DNA from: an uncultured Muribaculaceae bacterium
Lineage (GTDB): Bacteria; Bacteroidota; Bacteroidia; Bacteroidales; Muribaculaceae
NCBI GenBank assembly: GCA_947628305.1
Contig: CANQZG010000020.1
Coordinates: forward strand, 1 to 63,272
DNA: 63,272 nt
Direction of reading: 5' to 3'
Part shown: positions 20,123 to 29,799 of the stretch, piece by piece
Layout: the number at the start of each line of letters is the position of its first letter
How positions within the stretch are numbered: the first letter of the stretch is position 1
Position numbers and translations under genes: made by a program
Notes under the pieces: generated by a model
The model's database searches: none
Told to the model about the DNA's origin: nothing
The model's input: the letters and a program-made list of their open reading frames with translations, nothing else

Positions 20123-20172
20123 TTTTCATAAGTAACAGTTCAAAATTAATTATGAACTGTTACTTATGAAAA
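20123..20172. repeat. Perfect 20-bp-arm palindrome
   Basis: The 20 bases at 20123-20142 pair perfectly with 20153-20172 around a 10-nt AT loop. It sits between tRNA-Leu and the start of the giant protease gene. It may be a terminator or a mobile-element scar. Confidence 0.7.
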
Positions 20173-20207
20173 ATAGCTCAAAGCCAAGGATATGGTTAAG
20201 AGCTATT
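20172..20207 (-). terminator. tRNA-Leu terminator
   Basis: On the minus strand, just after the tRNA, AATAGCTC pairs with GAGCTATT (8 bp, 20200-20207 with 20172-20179) and is followed by TTTTT. Confidence 0.6.
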
Positions 20208-20214
20208 CAGATTG

Positions 20215-20296
20215 TGCGCACGAAGGGACTCGAACCCCCACGTCGTTAGACACTAGATCCTAAGTCTAGCGCGGCTACCAATTACGCCACGTGCGC
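20215..20296 (-). tRNA. tRNA-Leu (anticodon UAG)
   Basis: The acceptor arms GCGCACG and CGTGCGC pair, with discriminator A and no encoded CCA. The D-arm contains TTGGTAGC, the T-arm GGTTCGAGTCC, and the anticodon loop CTTAGGA gives UAG. A long variable arm (about 14 nt) supports leucine. Length is 82 nt. Confidence 0.95.
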
Positions 20297-20631
20297 AGGA
20301 TTTACGTTGGCAAAGGTATCGCTTTTTCCCCACCCGTGCAACATTTGCCTTAATTTTTGCAACATTTTTCATGCAAAACTCCGAAAATTGGCCGGAATCA
20401 GGTAGGGTGCGGCCATGGCCGCACCGCAAAGCATTGCGAATCAACAACAGATTCACATCAAAGGTGCTGCCATGGCAGCACCCTACCCTGTTCTGCCACA
20501 CTCTCGCCGACTGTGTCATTGATGATTTTCAACGCGTTGCGGTTCAGCCATGGCAGAATCGCAACTATCTTAGACATCGCTTTCAGATTATTCACATTAA
20601 AAGATTCCAAATAGTTAAAGATTGTTAAACA
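20297..20631. repeat. Gene-free stretch with nested-palindrome repeat (20401-20565)
   Basis: Arms of 25 nt at 20401-20425 and 20463-20487 are inverted copies differing at two positions. Each arm contains its own palindrome around GCCATGGC. The sequence from 20501 (CTCTCGCCGACTGTGTCAT) to 20565 is related to 55171-55236. No gene is seen. Confidence 0.7.
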
Positions 20632-20662
20632 TTTGGGGGGGATAATTTTTGACTTACCTTTA
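20632..20662 (+). promoter_or_regulatory. Promoter of the SusCD-containing unit
   Basis: TTTG at 20632-20635, a 19-nt spacer and TACCTTTA at 20655-20662 match the Bacteroidetes consensus with one mismatch. A leader of about 240 nt follows before the phosphoesterase start at 20906. Confidence 0.65.
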
Positions 20663-20773
20663 GCACGGCTTAATAACCATGCGCATAAATCGTTTTAAAT
20701 CCAAGAGTGGATTATCGATATTTATCATGCTGTTATTCAACGCATTTTAACTTATTAATTGTCATGGAAAGCT

Positions 20774-20816
20774 AAGAGAGTGTCAAAATTAATGAGAGAA
20801 TTTTGAACAGGCTCTT
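20774..20816 (+). promoter_or_regulatory. Leader hairpin before the phosphoesterase gene
   Basis: TCAAAATT (20783-20790) pairs with AATTTTGA (20799-20806), flanked by AAGAG and CTCTT that can extend the stem. The right part is GAACAGGCTCTT; its complement AAGAGCCTGTTC also occurs at 37826. It may be an attenuator-like structure or another small repeat. Confidence 0.4.
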
Positions 20817-20905
20817 AAGTATACAGACCCCGCCAGTGGAATTCACAGCGTCACATTATCAACAACAACCTAAATAAATCACTTAATAACCCCTTAAATC
20901 CCATT

Positions 20906-23230
20906 ATGAAACCAGTATGTAACTACGTTAAATTACGACTTGTCACATTAATGATGTGGATATGGCTGCCGTTGCTGGCCCTTAGCGTTGCTTCATGCGA
21001 CGATGACCCCGACGGCCCTGAAGTGCTGCCCTCCGACATCAAAGTGACCAATGCCGCCCTACAACCCAACTACACAATTCCCGACAACGGGACCATAACC
21101 GTCCCGGGCAACGGTTTTCAACAGGGAGACGGCATTTCACTAACTGACTCCCTACAGCAAAAATATGACGCAGTGGTTAGGGATGTGACCGCCGAAGGCA
21201 TCACATTCGGCTTTGACAACACATTCCCCCAGAAAGGCGAGTACACCGTGAGGCTGCATCGCAAGGACGATTCCCTTGTGTTAGGGAACACGGGTATAGA
21301 ATTAATATGTGACTTTGGCGTGGAGAACATTGTCCTCGACAATAAAATATCGGTCATTGCCGGTAAACCGCTACGCGTGACGGGCGAAGGGTTCAGACAG
21401 GACGACACCCTGATTTTCACCCTATACACAGCCAATAAGGACAACACAGTCTCCGAGTCAGAGACCTTTGAAGCGACAACAGTGTCGGCCGATGCCACCG
21501 GCATTACGGTCACACTACCCGATGAGATGCCCGTGACTGGCGACTACATCGTCAAGATAAACAGGGCCGGACGCAAGGTGCAAATCGGGACCGCGAACAT
21601 CAAGTTACTTGCCGACACCGAAATCGAGGCCAAGGACGGCTCAACAATCATGGGTACAGTCTACTGCGGCATCAAGCCTGTGGCCGACGTGGTCGTGAGC
21701 GACGGCGTGAACCTCACCCGTACCGATGCCGATGGACACTATTGGCTCAACTCAGAGAAGAAACTCGGCACAGTGTTTATCTCCGTCCCGTCAGGTTACA
21801 CCCCTCCTGTATATAAAGGGACAAACACTCCCCATCATTATGCCCTGCTTGCCAAACCGGCATCGACCGTGGAACAGCATGACTTTGAACTTGTCGCCGA
21901 GAACCAGCATAATTTCATCCTGATGGGACTCGCCGACCAACACCTTGCCAACCGCAACGCCGATGTGTCGCAGTTCCAGACCGGGTTCATAAACGACATA
22001 AACACCAAAATCGCCGAGTTCAAGAACGAAGGCAAACCTGTCTACTGTATGACACTCGGCGACCTGTCATGGGACACCTACTGGTATACCAACTCCTACA
22101 ACTTCGCCAACGCCGTCAAGGAATTGTACAAGGTCAACTGCCCCGTCTACAATTGCATGGGCAACCACGACAATGACCTCAACATAACCGAGGATTTCAA
22201 GGCAACCCATCTATATCGGGAGCACGCCGGCCCTACCTATTATTCAATCAACATAGGCGACACCCACATAATTGTCCTTGACAATATCGTGTATGGCGCA
22301 ATACCGGGACAGGTTGGCGCGGCAAGCTGCCAGTACTATTTCGACGATGTACAGTGGGAATGGCTCAAGAAAGACCTCGCGACGGTAACCGACCGCAACA
22401 AGCCGTTGATGCTGTGCATGCATCACGCCGTGTTCCGCTATCCCGGCCTTGACGCCGACGGTAACCAGCTTAGCTACATCGGTCTTGACAACAACGCAGG
22501 TGTCAACCTAATCAACCTCCTCGCCGATTTCAAGAACGTGAAACTCGTCACCGGGCACACCCACGTCAACTATGACGGCACAGCCAACAATGGGACACTG
22601 CACGAACAGAACGTCGCCTCGGTGTGCGGCACATGGTGGTGGACCGGCAAGAACGACTTCGCCCAGAACAATATATGCCGTGACGGCGTGCCGGGCGGAT
22701 ACGGCATCTTTGAGTTCACAGGCAACCGATACATCTACCAATACAAAGGCATCGGCTACCCTGTCGACTACCAGTTCCGCGCCATCGACCTGAACCAGGT
22801 GCACATCACCATGGAGAGATACGCCCCCAACTATGCCAAGCATGGCACTCCGGCACAGGAGGAGGAATGGACAGGCGGCTATTCCCGAATCAATCAGAAC
22901 AACGAAGTGCTGATTGACGTGTTCAACTACGGCGCAGGATGGACACTCACCGTCGAGGAAGAGGCTACCACGGGAAAACGCACGCTCCCCGTGAAACGTG
23001 TGATGGCCAAAGACCCCGTGCATGTCATTTCCTATCAGATGCCGTTCCTGAACCGTGGCAACGCCACGACCCCGACATCGGGATTCGTCACCGTGAACTC
23101 CACCAAGATGTTCAAGGTCACCGCGAGCACGCCTACCTCGACGCTCATAATCAAGGCGACCGACCCCTACGGAAAAGTCTATACACAACGCATGGAACGT
23201 CCCAAGGCATTCCACGCCCACATGAAATAA
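20906..23230 (+). CDS. Calcineurin-like phosphoesterase lipoprotein
   Basis: After a signal peptide and lipobox (SVASC near residue 30), two IPT/TIG-like beta domains lie at about 45-240. A carboxypeptidase-regulatory-like linker (KPVADVVVSDGVNLTRTDAD) follows, then a metallophosphoesterase domain from about 335 to 600. Metal-binding blocks are complete: GLADQH, TLGDLSWD, CMGNHDND, MHHAVF and VTGHTHVNYD. A C-terminal beta-sandwich ends the 774 residues. The family hydrolyses phosphomono- or diesters. It is the first gene of the train and precedes susC by 38 bp, so it probably acts on the imported polymer at the cell surface. The substrate is unknown. Confidence 0.85.
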   Translation: MKPVCNYVKLRLVTLMMWIWLPLLALSVASCDDDPDGPEVLPSDIKVTNAALQPNYTIPDNGTITVPGNGFQQGDGISLTDSLQQKYDAVVRDVTAEGITFGFDNTFPQKGEYTVRLHRKDDSLVLGNTGIELICDFGVENIVLDNKISVIAGKPLRVTGEGFRQDDTLIFTLYTANKDNTVSESETFEATTVSADATGITVTLPDEMPVTGDYIVKINRAGRKVQIGTANIKLLADTEIEAKDGSTIMGTVYCGIKPVADVVVSDGVNLTRTDADGHYWLNSEKKLGTVFISVPSGYTPPVYKGTNTPHHYALLAKPASTVEQHDFELVAENQHNFILMGLADQHLANRNADVSQFQTGFINDINTKIAEFKNEGKPVYCMTLGDLSWDTYWYTNSYNFANAVKELYKVNCPVYNCMGNHDNDLNITEDFKATHLYREHAGPTYYSINIGDTHIIVLDNIVYGAIPGQVGAASCQYYFDDVQWEWLKKDLATVTDRNKPLMLCMHHAVFRYPGLDADGNQLSYIGLDNNAGVNLINLLADFKNVKLVTGHTHVNYDGTANNGTLHEQNVASVCGTWWWTGKNDFAQNNICRDGVPGGYGIFEFTGNRYIYQYKGIGYPVDYQFRAIDLNQVHITMERYAPNYAKHGTPAQEEEWTGGYSRINQNNEVLIDVFNYGAGWTLTVEEEATTGKRTLPVKRVMAKDPVHVISYQMPFLNRGNATTPTSGFVTVNSTKMFKVTASTPTSTLIIKATDPYGKVYTQRMERPKAFHAHMK

Positions 23231-23267
23231 ACAACTGAAACTAACCAATCTATACCACATTAATCAG

Positions 23268-26200
23268 ATGAAATATTTCTCTAAGATAAGAGGGACTGCC
23301 ATTGCGTGGCTCATGGCAATGTTCTTCGCCCCGGTATGCGCCATGGCGCAAATCACGGTGAGCGGAACCGTATATGAGGAGGACGGCACTACGCCCATGA
23401 CCGGCGCCACAGTTATGGTCAAAGGGTCATCCAACGCCGTCAGCACCGACCTTGACGGTCATTATCAACTCAACAACGTGAAGAAAAACGCCACCCTGCG
23501 CGTGTTCTTCATCGGTTACACACCGCAGGAAGTCAAGGTTGACGGACGCGACCACATCGACTTCAAGATGGTCACCGACGCCGTCAAACTCGATGACGTA
23601 GTGGTCACCGCCCTCGGTATCTCACGCGAGCAGAAATCGCTGGGTTACGCCGTGAGCAAGGTGTCAAACGAGGACCTCACCAGCACCGTGTCGGGCAACT
23701 GGCTCAACGCCATGAACGGCAAGGTGGCCGGCCTCAACATGTCATCGTCCAACTCAGGCCCGACAGGCTCGCTGCGCGTCACGCTCCGTGGCGAACAGTC
23801 GCTTAACTACGGTGCCAACGAGGCATTGTTCGTCGTTGACGGCGTGCCCATCTCTTCAGGCGCGACCGCGACCCAATCAGGCGGCACCTACGCCAACAAC
23901 GACGCCCCGGTCGACTACGGTAACGACGCCACCGACATCAACCCCGACGATGTAGAGTCGGTATCGGTGCTTAAAGGTCCTGCCGCGACCGCCCTTTACG
24001 GTTCACGCGCGGCCAACGGCGCGATTGTCATCACTACGAAATCAGGTCGTTCAACCAAGGGGATAGGTGTCACCGTCAATTCATCGGTAACCTGGGAAAA
24101 GGCCGGGTTCTTCCCCAAGTTCCAGGACCAGTACGGTTCAGGTAACGACATGGGCGCGAAACCCTATTGTTTCTGGAAAGTCTCCGCAAGCCAGGCAGCC
24201 GACGGCGAGGCAACCAGCGGACGTTATTACTCCCGATTCGCCTGGGGTGAGAAATTTGACCCCAATGTGCTGCGTTACCAATATCCGTCACGCAACTGGG
24301 AGACCGGTGTCTACACCAAACTCCCCTGGGTATATCAGGACGACTGGTACACCGGCCTGTTCGAGACCGGCGTGACCTACCGCAACACCGTCACAATCGA
24401 CGGCAGCAACGGCAAGGGGACAAGCGCACGCATGTCAATCACCGACACCCACAACGACTGGATTATGCCCAACACGGGTTACAACAACCAGACCGTGGCG
24501 TTAAGTGTCCGTTCCAAGCTCAACAAATGGCTTAGCATGAACGCCAAGGTCAACTTCTACCACAAGCAGTCCGACAACCTCCCGATTCCCGGCTATCAGG
24601 CCAACAACCCTCTGTACGCACTCGTCTGGGGACGTAACACCAGTTCAATCAAGAACTATGCCGACGAATATTTCGGCGGACGTTTCACCTACGAGAACTG
24701 GATTACCAAGGACAACCTCGTGTTCCCCAACGTAAACGCCTACAACCCCTACCGTACACTCTACGAGGAGACTAACGCGATGCGCAAGAACCGTGTATTC
24801 GGCAACATGGGCCTCAATATCACATTCCCCGTCAAGGGTCTTACGCTCAATCTTCGCGGAGGCGTCGACATGAGCGATGAATTCCGTACACAGAAGAAAC
24901 CGTATTACTCGGTAGGTTACCAGGACGGCTTCTACCGCGAGCAGAGCATACGCCGCACCGAAATGAACTTCGACTTCCTGTTGCGCTATGTCAACAACAA
25001 CCTTGTAAACAAGCGTCTCGGCTTCAACGTCGCGTTCGGTGGAAACCACATGAACTACAATTACTACAACCAGAAAATCACGCTCAAGAAACTCGACATC
25101 GAGGGCGTATATAATGTAAACAACGCACCGCCAAGCGACATTCCTATCCCTTACCAGGTGCGCCAGCGCAAGGCCGTCAACTCGTTCTACGGATTCGCCA
25201 ACCTTTCATGGGACGACACCTATTATCTCGACATCACCGGCCGTAACGACTGGTCATCGACCCTCGCCCGTGGCAACTGGAGTTTCTTCTATCCCTCGGT
25301 GAGCGGCTCGGTACTTCTCGACCGTGTGTTCCGCCTCAACGAGTCTGCAACATGGATTGACATGTTGAAGATGCGTCTGTCATGGGCCAACGTGGGTAAC
25401 GACACCACCCCCTATTCACTTGACAACGCCTACGCAACCACCGATTACACCGGCGGTTACCGTCTGAGCGACGCACTGATGAACCGTCTCATCCGCCCCG
25501 AGAATGTCGAGAGCTGGGAGGCAGGTATCGAGACCCGTTTCTTCCAGAACCGTATCGGCCTTGACGTAGCTGTGTACAATTCATCGACCACCGACCAGAT
25601 TGTATCGGCGACCACCGACATGATGGCAGGCGCGACAAGCATGAAAATCAACGCAGGCGAAATCCGCAACCGAGGCATCGAGGTCTCTCTGCACCTGCAA
25701 CCGATACAGACACGCGACTTCTCGTGGAGCGTCGACATGAACTGGTCACGCAACTGGAACAAACTCGTACGCATGAACGAAGGCTGGGACAACACACAGC
25801 CACTTCAGACCGACATGGGTACCACCGTCAGCTCTACAATCTACGTATACTCCTACGTAGGACAGGCGATGCACCAGATTTACGGCAAAGGTTACAAACG
25901 CGCACCCAAGGGAGCATACTACATCGATGAAAAGACCGGCGAAAGAATAAACTGCGAAGGCAAGATTCTCGTCAACAGCACCGACGGCTATCCCCGTCTC
26001 GATGACTCCCCCACCCGTAACTTCGGCAACGTGAACCCCGACTGGACAGCCGGCCTGTCAACACGTTTCCGCTGGAAAGACATCTCGCTGTCGGCTTCGT
26101 TCGCGGCCCAGGTGGGCGGTCACTGTTACTCAATCACCCACATGGCGCTCTCCTACCAGGGTAAACTCGAGAACACCCTCGAAGGTCGTTACGGCGGTCT

Positions 26201-26591
26201 CGTGGTTGACGGTGTGAATGAAGTTGTCAACAAGGACGGCTCCATCTCCTACACCAAGAACAACACCATCACCGAGAGCGCACGCACCTACTACTATTCT
26301 TGGAAATACACCCGTGACAACGTGGAGGAGAACACATTTTCGACCGACTTCCTCAAACTCAAGGAACTCCGTCTCGACTATGCGCTCCCCAAGAAAATCT
26401 GCTCGCGCACCAAGGTATTCCGCTCGGCAAGTATCGGCGCGTATGCGACCAACGTGTTCTGCATCACCAAGTTCCCGCAGTATGACCCCGAGACAGGCTC
26501 GCTCAACGGCACTGACATCCACCGGGGCATCGAGGCCATGGCGTTCCCGATGACCCGCACCTACGGTATCAATGTAAAACTCGCTTTCTAA
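23268..26591 (+). CDS. SusC/RagA-family TonB-linked outer-membrane transporter
   Basis: The 1107-residue protein has a signal peptide, a carboxypeptidase-like domain (ITVSGTVYEEDGTTPMTGAT) and a TonB-box region ending VVVTALGISREQKSLGY. A plug domain (VEVLKGPAATALYGSRAA-like, seen as SVSVLKGPAATALYGSRAAN) and a 22-strand barrel follow. It forms the import pore for oligomers with the SusD lid encoded 11 bp downstream. The ALGISREQKSLGY signature is specific to SusC-type transporters rather than siderophore receptors. Confidence 0.96.
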   Translation: MKYFSKIRGTAIAWLMAMFFAPVCAMAQITVSGTVYEEDGTTPMTGATVMVKGSSNAVSTDLDGHYQLNNVKKNATLRVFFIGYTPQEVKVDGRDHIDFKMVTDAVKLDDVVVTALGISREQKSLGYAVSKVSNEDLTSTVSGNWLNAMNGKVAGLNMSSSNSGPTGSLRVTLRGEQSLNYGANEALFVVDGVPISSGATATQSGGTYANNDAPVDYGNDATDINPDDVESVSVLKGPAATALYGSRAANGAIVITTKSGRSTKGIGVTVNSSVTWEKAGFFPKFQDQYGSGNDMGAKPYCFWKVSASQAADGEATSGRYYSRFAWGEKFDPNVLRYQYPSRNWETGVYTKLPWVYQDDWYTGLFETGVTYRNTVTIDGSNGKGTSARMSITDTHNDWIMPNTGYNNQTVALSVRSKLNKWLSMNAKVNFYHKQSDNLPIPGYQANNPLYALVWGRNTSSIKNYADEYFGGRFTYENWITKDNLVFPNVNAYNPYRTLYEETNAMRKNRVFGNMGLNITFPVKGLTLNLRGGVDMSDEFRTQKKPYYSVGYQDGFYREQSIRRTEMNFDFLLRYVNNNLVNKRLGFNVAFGGNHMNYNYYNQKITLKKLDIEGVYNVNNAPPSDIPIPYQVRQRKAVNSFYGFANLSWDDTYYLDITGRNDWSSTLARGNWSFFYPSVSGSVLLDRVFRLNESATWIDMLKMRLSWANVGNDTTPYSLDNAYATTDYTGGYRLSDALMNRLIRPENVESWEAGIETRFFQNRIGLDVAVYNSSTTDQIVSATTDMMAGATSMKINAGEIRNRGIEVSLHLQPIQTRDFSWSVDMNWSRNWNKLVRMNEGWDNTQPLQTDMGTTVSSTIYVYSYVGQAMHQIYGKGYKRAPKGAYYIDEKTGERINCEGKILVNSTDGYPRLDDSPTRNFGNVNPDWTAGLSTRFRWKDISLSASFAAQVGGHCYSITHMALSYQGKLENTLEGRYGGLVVDGVNEVVNKDGSISYTKNNTITESARTYYYSWKYTRDNVEENTFSTDFLKLKELRLDYALPKKICSRTKVFRSASIGAYATNVFCITKFPQYDPETGSLNGTDIHRGIEAMAFPMTRTYGINVKLAF

Positions 26592-26602
26592 CCTGACCAA
26601 TC

Positions 26603-28213
26603 ATGAAATTAAAATCAATCATACGACTCCTGTCGCTCGGCGCAGTCATCGGTTCAGTGACCGTAGGCTGCACCAACGACTTCGAGGAAATCAACACCAA
26701 CCCCAACAACATGACCGAGGGTATGGCGACCCCCTACAACATGCTGGAGTACCTTGTCTATGAACCGGCGCAATGGAACGACCGTTACGGCCAGTACTGG
26801 CACAACGAGCTTGTGCAGTACACGACCTACACCTCGACCTCGGCGCGCCAGTTCCACATCTACAAGTTCTCCGACAACGAGTTCCAGGGGGCATGGAACG
26901 CCTACGGCCGTTTCGCGCTCAACTCGCGTCACATGTATCAGCTGGCCGAGAAGTTCAACGACCAGGCATGCCGCGCAATCGCAATGACACTTGAAGCGAT
27001 GCACATCGCCAACCAGGTATCGTTGTTCGGCGACATACCCTACTCCGAGGCGTTCGCCCTCCGCAGCGGCGGCACCAACACCCAGCCTAAGTTCGACACC
27101 CAAAAAGAGGTGTTCGAGCAATTGATTGAACGTCTCGACTCGGCCAACGAAATCTATCGTGGCAACGCGGGCAAACTGACGTTCCGCTATCCCAACCTCG
27201 ACGGCCTGTACGGCGGCGATGTAAAAAAATGGCAGAAATTCAACAACTCATTGAAACTGCGTCTGTTGTGTCGCGTCAGCTTCCGTCCTGAGATGGAGGC
27301 CGGAAAGAAGATGAGCGAGATGCTCGCCGATTCAGGGAAATGGCCCATTTTCACGTCCAATGACGACAACGCGACTGTTTTCTACAGCGGCAACACCCCG
27401 TATGTCAACTCTTTCTATGACCGCAACGTCGAGTACACCTCGCTCAACTATTACCGTCTCACACGCCTGATGCGCAGCCTTCTTGTCGTTGCCGATGACT
27501 CGGGCGACGACATGTACACCGACCCGCGCATCAGCGTGATGTACCGCATGAACGGCAGCACCGAATATAACGAGAACGGCAACTGGCTCGGCGCAATCAG
27601 CGGTGGTACAACCGACGTGACATTGGTACAAGGCCGCGGCACAGCCTATTTCAACTACGACCTGTATCTCCAAGCAACATGCCCCACCACCTTCATGGAC
27701 TTCGCCGAAGTTGAGTTCACCCTCGCCGAGGCGGCCATGCGCGGACTCATTCCGGGCGGAGAGGCCAAGGCCAAGGAATATTACCTCGCCGGACTGGGTG
27801 CGTCAATCGACCGCTGGACCGAAATCAGCAAGATGCTGAAATCGCCTGTCGAACTGACACCCGAGGACCGCGACGAGGCCATGAACAACGACCTCACTTC
27901 GTGGGACGGCCATGAGAACAAGCTGGAGCTTATCGGCATACAGAAATATATCGCACTGTACATGATTGGGTTCGAGGCATTCCATGAAATCCACCGTACA
28001 GGCTATCCCAAACTCCCTATCGGCAACGGCACAATCTATAACGATTACACGTTCCCGACCCGTTTCTCTTATCCCGCGACAACAGTGGCCACCAACAACA
28101 CCAACTGCGCCGAGGCCCTGCGCCGCATGGGAGCGAGCATCGAGACCAACAACATGCGCGTGTCGCTGTGGTGGAGCAAGCTCGGAATCAGTGAAGGCAA
28201 ATACACCTATTAA
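26603..28213 (+). CDS. SusD/RagB-family (SusD-like 2) nutrient-binding lipoprotein
   Basis: A lipobox (TVGC near residue 23) is followed by TNDFEEINTNPNNMTEGMAT, the opening of the SusD-like 2 family. TPR-like helices follow, with LEAMHIANQVSLFGDIPYSE and a C-terminal part with MIGFEAFHEIHRTGYPKLP. It caps the SusC barrel and binds the ligand at the cell surface. The gene follows susC by 11 bp. Confidence 0.95.
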   Translation: MKLKSIIRLLSLGAVIGSVTVGCTNDFEEINTNPNNMTEGMATPYNMLEYLVYEPAQWNDRYGQYWHNELVQYTTYTSTSARQFHIYKFSDNEFQGAWNAYGRFALNSRHMYQLAEKFNDQACRAIAMTLEAMHIANQVSLFGDIPYSEAFALRSGGTNTQPKFDTQKEVFEQLIERLDSANEIYRGNAGKLTFRYPNLDGLYGGDVKKWQKFNNSLKLRLLCRVSFRPEMEAGKKMSEMLADSGKWPIFTSNDDNATVFYSGNTPYVNSFYDRNVEYTSLNYYRLTRLMRSLLVVADDSGDDMYTDPRISVMYRMNGSTEYNENGNWLGAISGGTTDVTLVQGRGTAYFNYDLYLQATCPTTFMDFAEVEFTLAEAAMRGLIPGGEAKAKEYYLAGLGASIDRWTEISKMLKSPVELTPEDRDEAMNNDLTSWDGHENKLELIGIQKYIALYMIGFEAFHEIHRTGYPKLPIGNGTIYNDYTFPTRFSYPATTVATNNTNCAEALRRMGASIETNNMRVSLWWSKLGISEGKYTY

Positions 28214-28230
28214 TCTTGAATATCACCATT

Positions 28231-29781
28231 ATGAAACTGCATAAATTCAAAATAGCATTGATTCTCCCCCTGATGGCGGCGTTTTCACAGACGTTCATCT
28301 CATGTGAGGATGATGACAAAATCACGCCGGAGTTCATTATCGAAGGCAATCCGACGTCATTTGACTTCGCGCCCGAAGCCTTCGGTGTGTCGGACGGATA
28401 CATCGACCGCGACAACGCCGCCCGTTACACCGTACGCTCCAACTCCTACTGGCATGTAGAGATTGACGGCGAAGCGGCCGACTGGGTAAAGGTATTCCCC
28501 AAGGAAGCCACCGGCGACGCCTATTTCTGTGTAGGTGTCGAGGAAAACACCCGGTTTGACGCACGTACTGTCAATATCAAACTCATCATCGACGGCCAAG
28601 CCGAGCCGGTCATCATCCCCGTCAACCAAAAGGGTGCCGCTCCCAAGCTGCAGGCATCACGTCGCATCACAGTAACCGCCGCCGGCGGCGAGACATCGGT
28701 CAATGTCGTCGCCAACCTCGACTGGACGGCCGAGAAAATAGACGACCCCGATTCAGAGTGGCTTCAGGTGAAAGGTGTGACCGAGTCGTCAATCATCCTT
28801 GACGCGACCGCACGAGAAATCGACGAACCGCGCACAGCACGCGTCGCCCTGCTCTGCCCCCGCGTGCCCGAGAAAAACGACACGCTCACCATTGTACAAT
28901 ATGGCCCGTCGGTTCTCCTCTATGAGGAATTTGACTGGCTCAGCGGTTATCCCATGTCGGGTAACACCTGGTACAGCACAAGCGGCTCGCAGCGCATGGA
29001 CTCATGGACCGACAGTGAACTCGCCAACGGCTGGAGCTGCTGGACAGGCAAAGCCACTGTCGGAGGTTCAACAAGCAGCAACCCCACCGTCTACGGCGGT
29101 GCCATCAATAACAACGGCTGGGCCAAGTTAGGACGTACGAGCGTAAACGGAAACCTCGCGTCACCACGCCTGTTGTCGATTCCCGAAGGTGTCAAGATGG
29201 ACGTCAAGGTATCGTTCAACGCGTGTCCCTACGTGGCCACCGGCAAGGCATCCAAGTCAAGTGCCTACGACTCCAACCGTCTGTATGTTTTTGTCTACGG
29301 CGGAGGTGAAATCGAAGGTGCCAATTCATCGGTCAAGATTTCCGACATCCAGTATGCGTTCAACGGTAACTGGGAGACCCAGTTCAAACCCGAGGATTAT
29401 CCCGAGGCCGAGACTCCCGCCGATGCCAAGAAAAAATGGTACAAGGCCGCCCCGAGACCCGGCATGAACGGGACTCATCAGGCGATTCTATACACTCTGA
29501 TGAACTATCCCAACTCCAAGTATGTGACAGTCAAGATGTATGACGACCCGCTGTATTGTGACGACGCCCACCACGAGTTCATCGTGCGCAACGCCACCGC
29601 CAACACACAGATTGTGTTCCAGGCAGGCGAATGGAACGACACCTGGGCCGACTATGACAACGAGACTTTCGACCTTGTTGACCTAACAGGCAAGACCCAC
29701 AAGGGACTTCCCCTCGCCATCAAGTGTAACCGTGTGTTCATCGACAATGTAATTGTGCGTGACCTAAGCGCGATTAAATAA
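28231..29781 (+). CDS. BACON-domain surface lipoprotein (SusE/F position)
   Basis: The ATG at 28231 gives a signal peptide with lipobox FISC near residue 25. A TTG in frame 15 bases upstream is not needed. Two BACON-type beta domains are visible: NAARYTVRSNSYWHVEIDG (about 75-125) and ITVTAAGGETSVNVVANLDW (about 145-235). The C-terminal 270 residues look like a jelly-roll glycan-binding or choice-of-anchor domain (LLYEEFDWLSGYPMSG onward). The place after susD fits a surface glycan-binding protein. Length is 516 residues. Confidence 0.8.
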   Translation: MKLHKFKIALILPLMAAFSQTFISCEDDDKITPEFIIEGNPTSFDFAPEAFGVSDGYIDRDNAARYTVRSNSYWHVEIDGEAADWVKVFPKEATGDAYFCVGVEENTRFDARTVNIKLIIDGQAEPVIIPVNQKGAAPKLQASRRITVTAAGGETSVNVVANLDWTAEKIDDPDSEWLQVKGVTESSIILDATAREIDEPRTARVALLCPRVPEKNDTLTIVQYGPSVLLYEEFDWLSGYPMSGNTWYSTSGSQRMDSWTDSELANGWSCWTGKATVGGSTSSNPTVYGGAINNNGWAKLGRTSVNGNLASPRLLSIPEGVKMDVKVSFNACPYVATGKASKSSAYDSNRLYVFVYGGGEIEGANSSVKISDIQYAFNGNWETQFKPEDYPEAETPADAKKKWYKAAPRPGMNGTHQAILYTLMNYPNSKYVTVKMYDDPLYCDDAHHEFIVRNATANTQIVFQAGEWNDTWADYDNETFDLVDLTGKTHKGLPLAIKCNRVFIDNVIVRDLSAIK

Positions 29782-29799
29782 CATCAGAGAGACCTCATT

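Noticed and set aside
22508-23260. 250-residue frame opposite the phosphoesterase
   Set aside because: No start signal or recognisable domain; the plus-strand gene has full metal-site motifs here.
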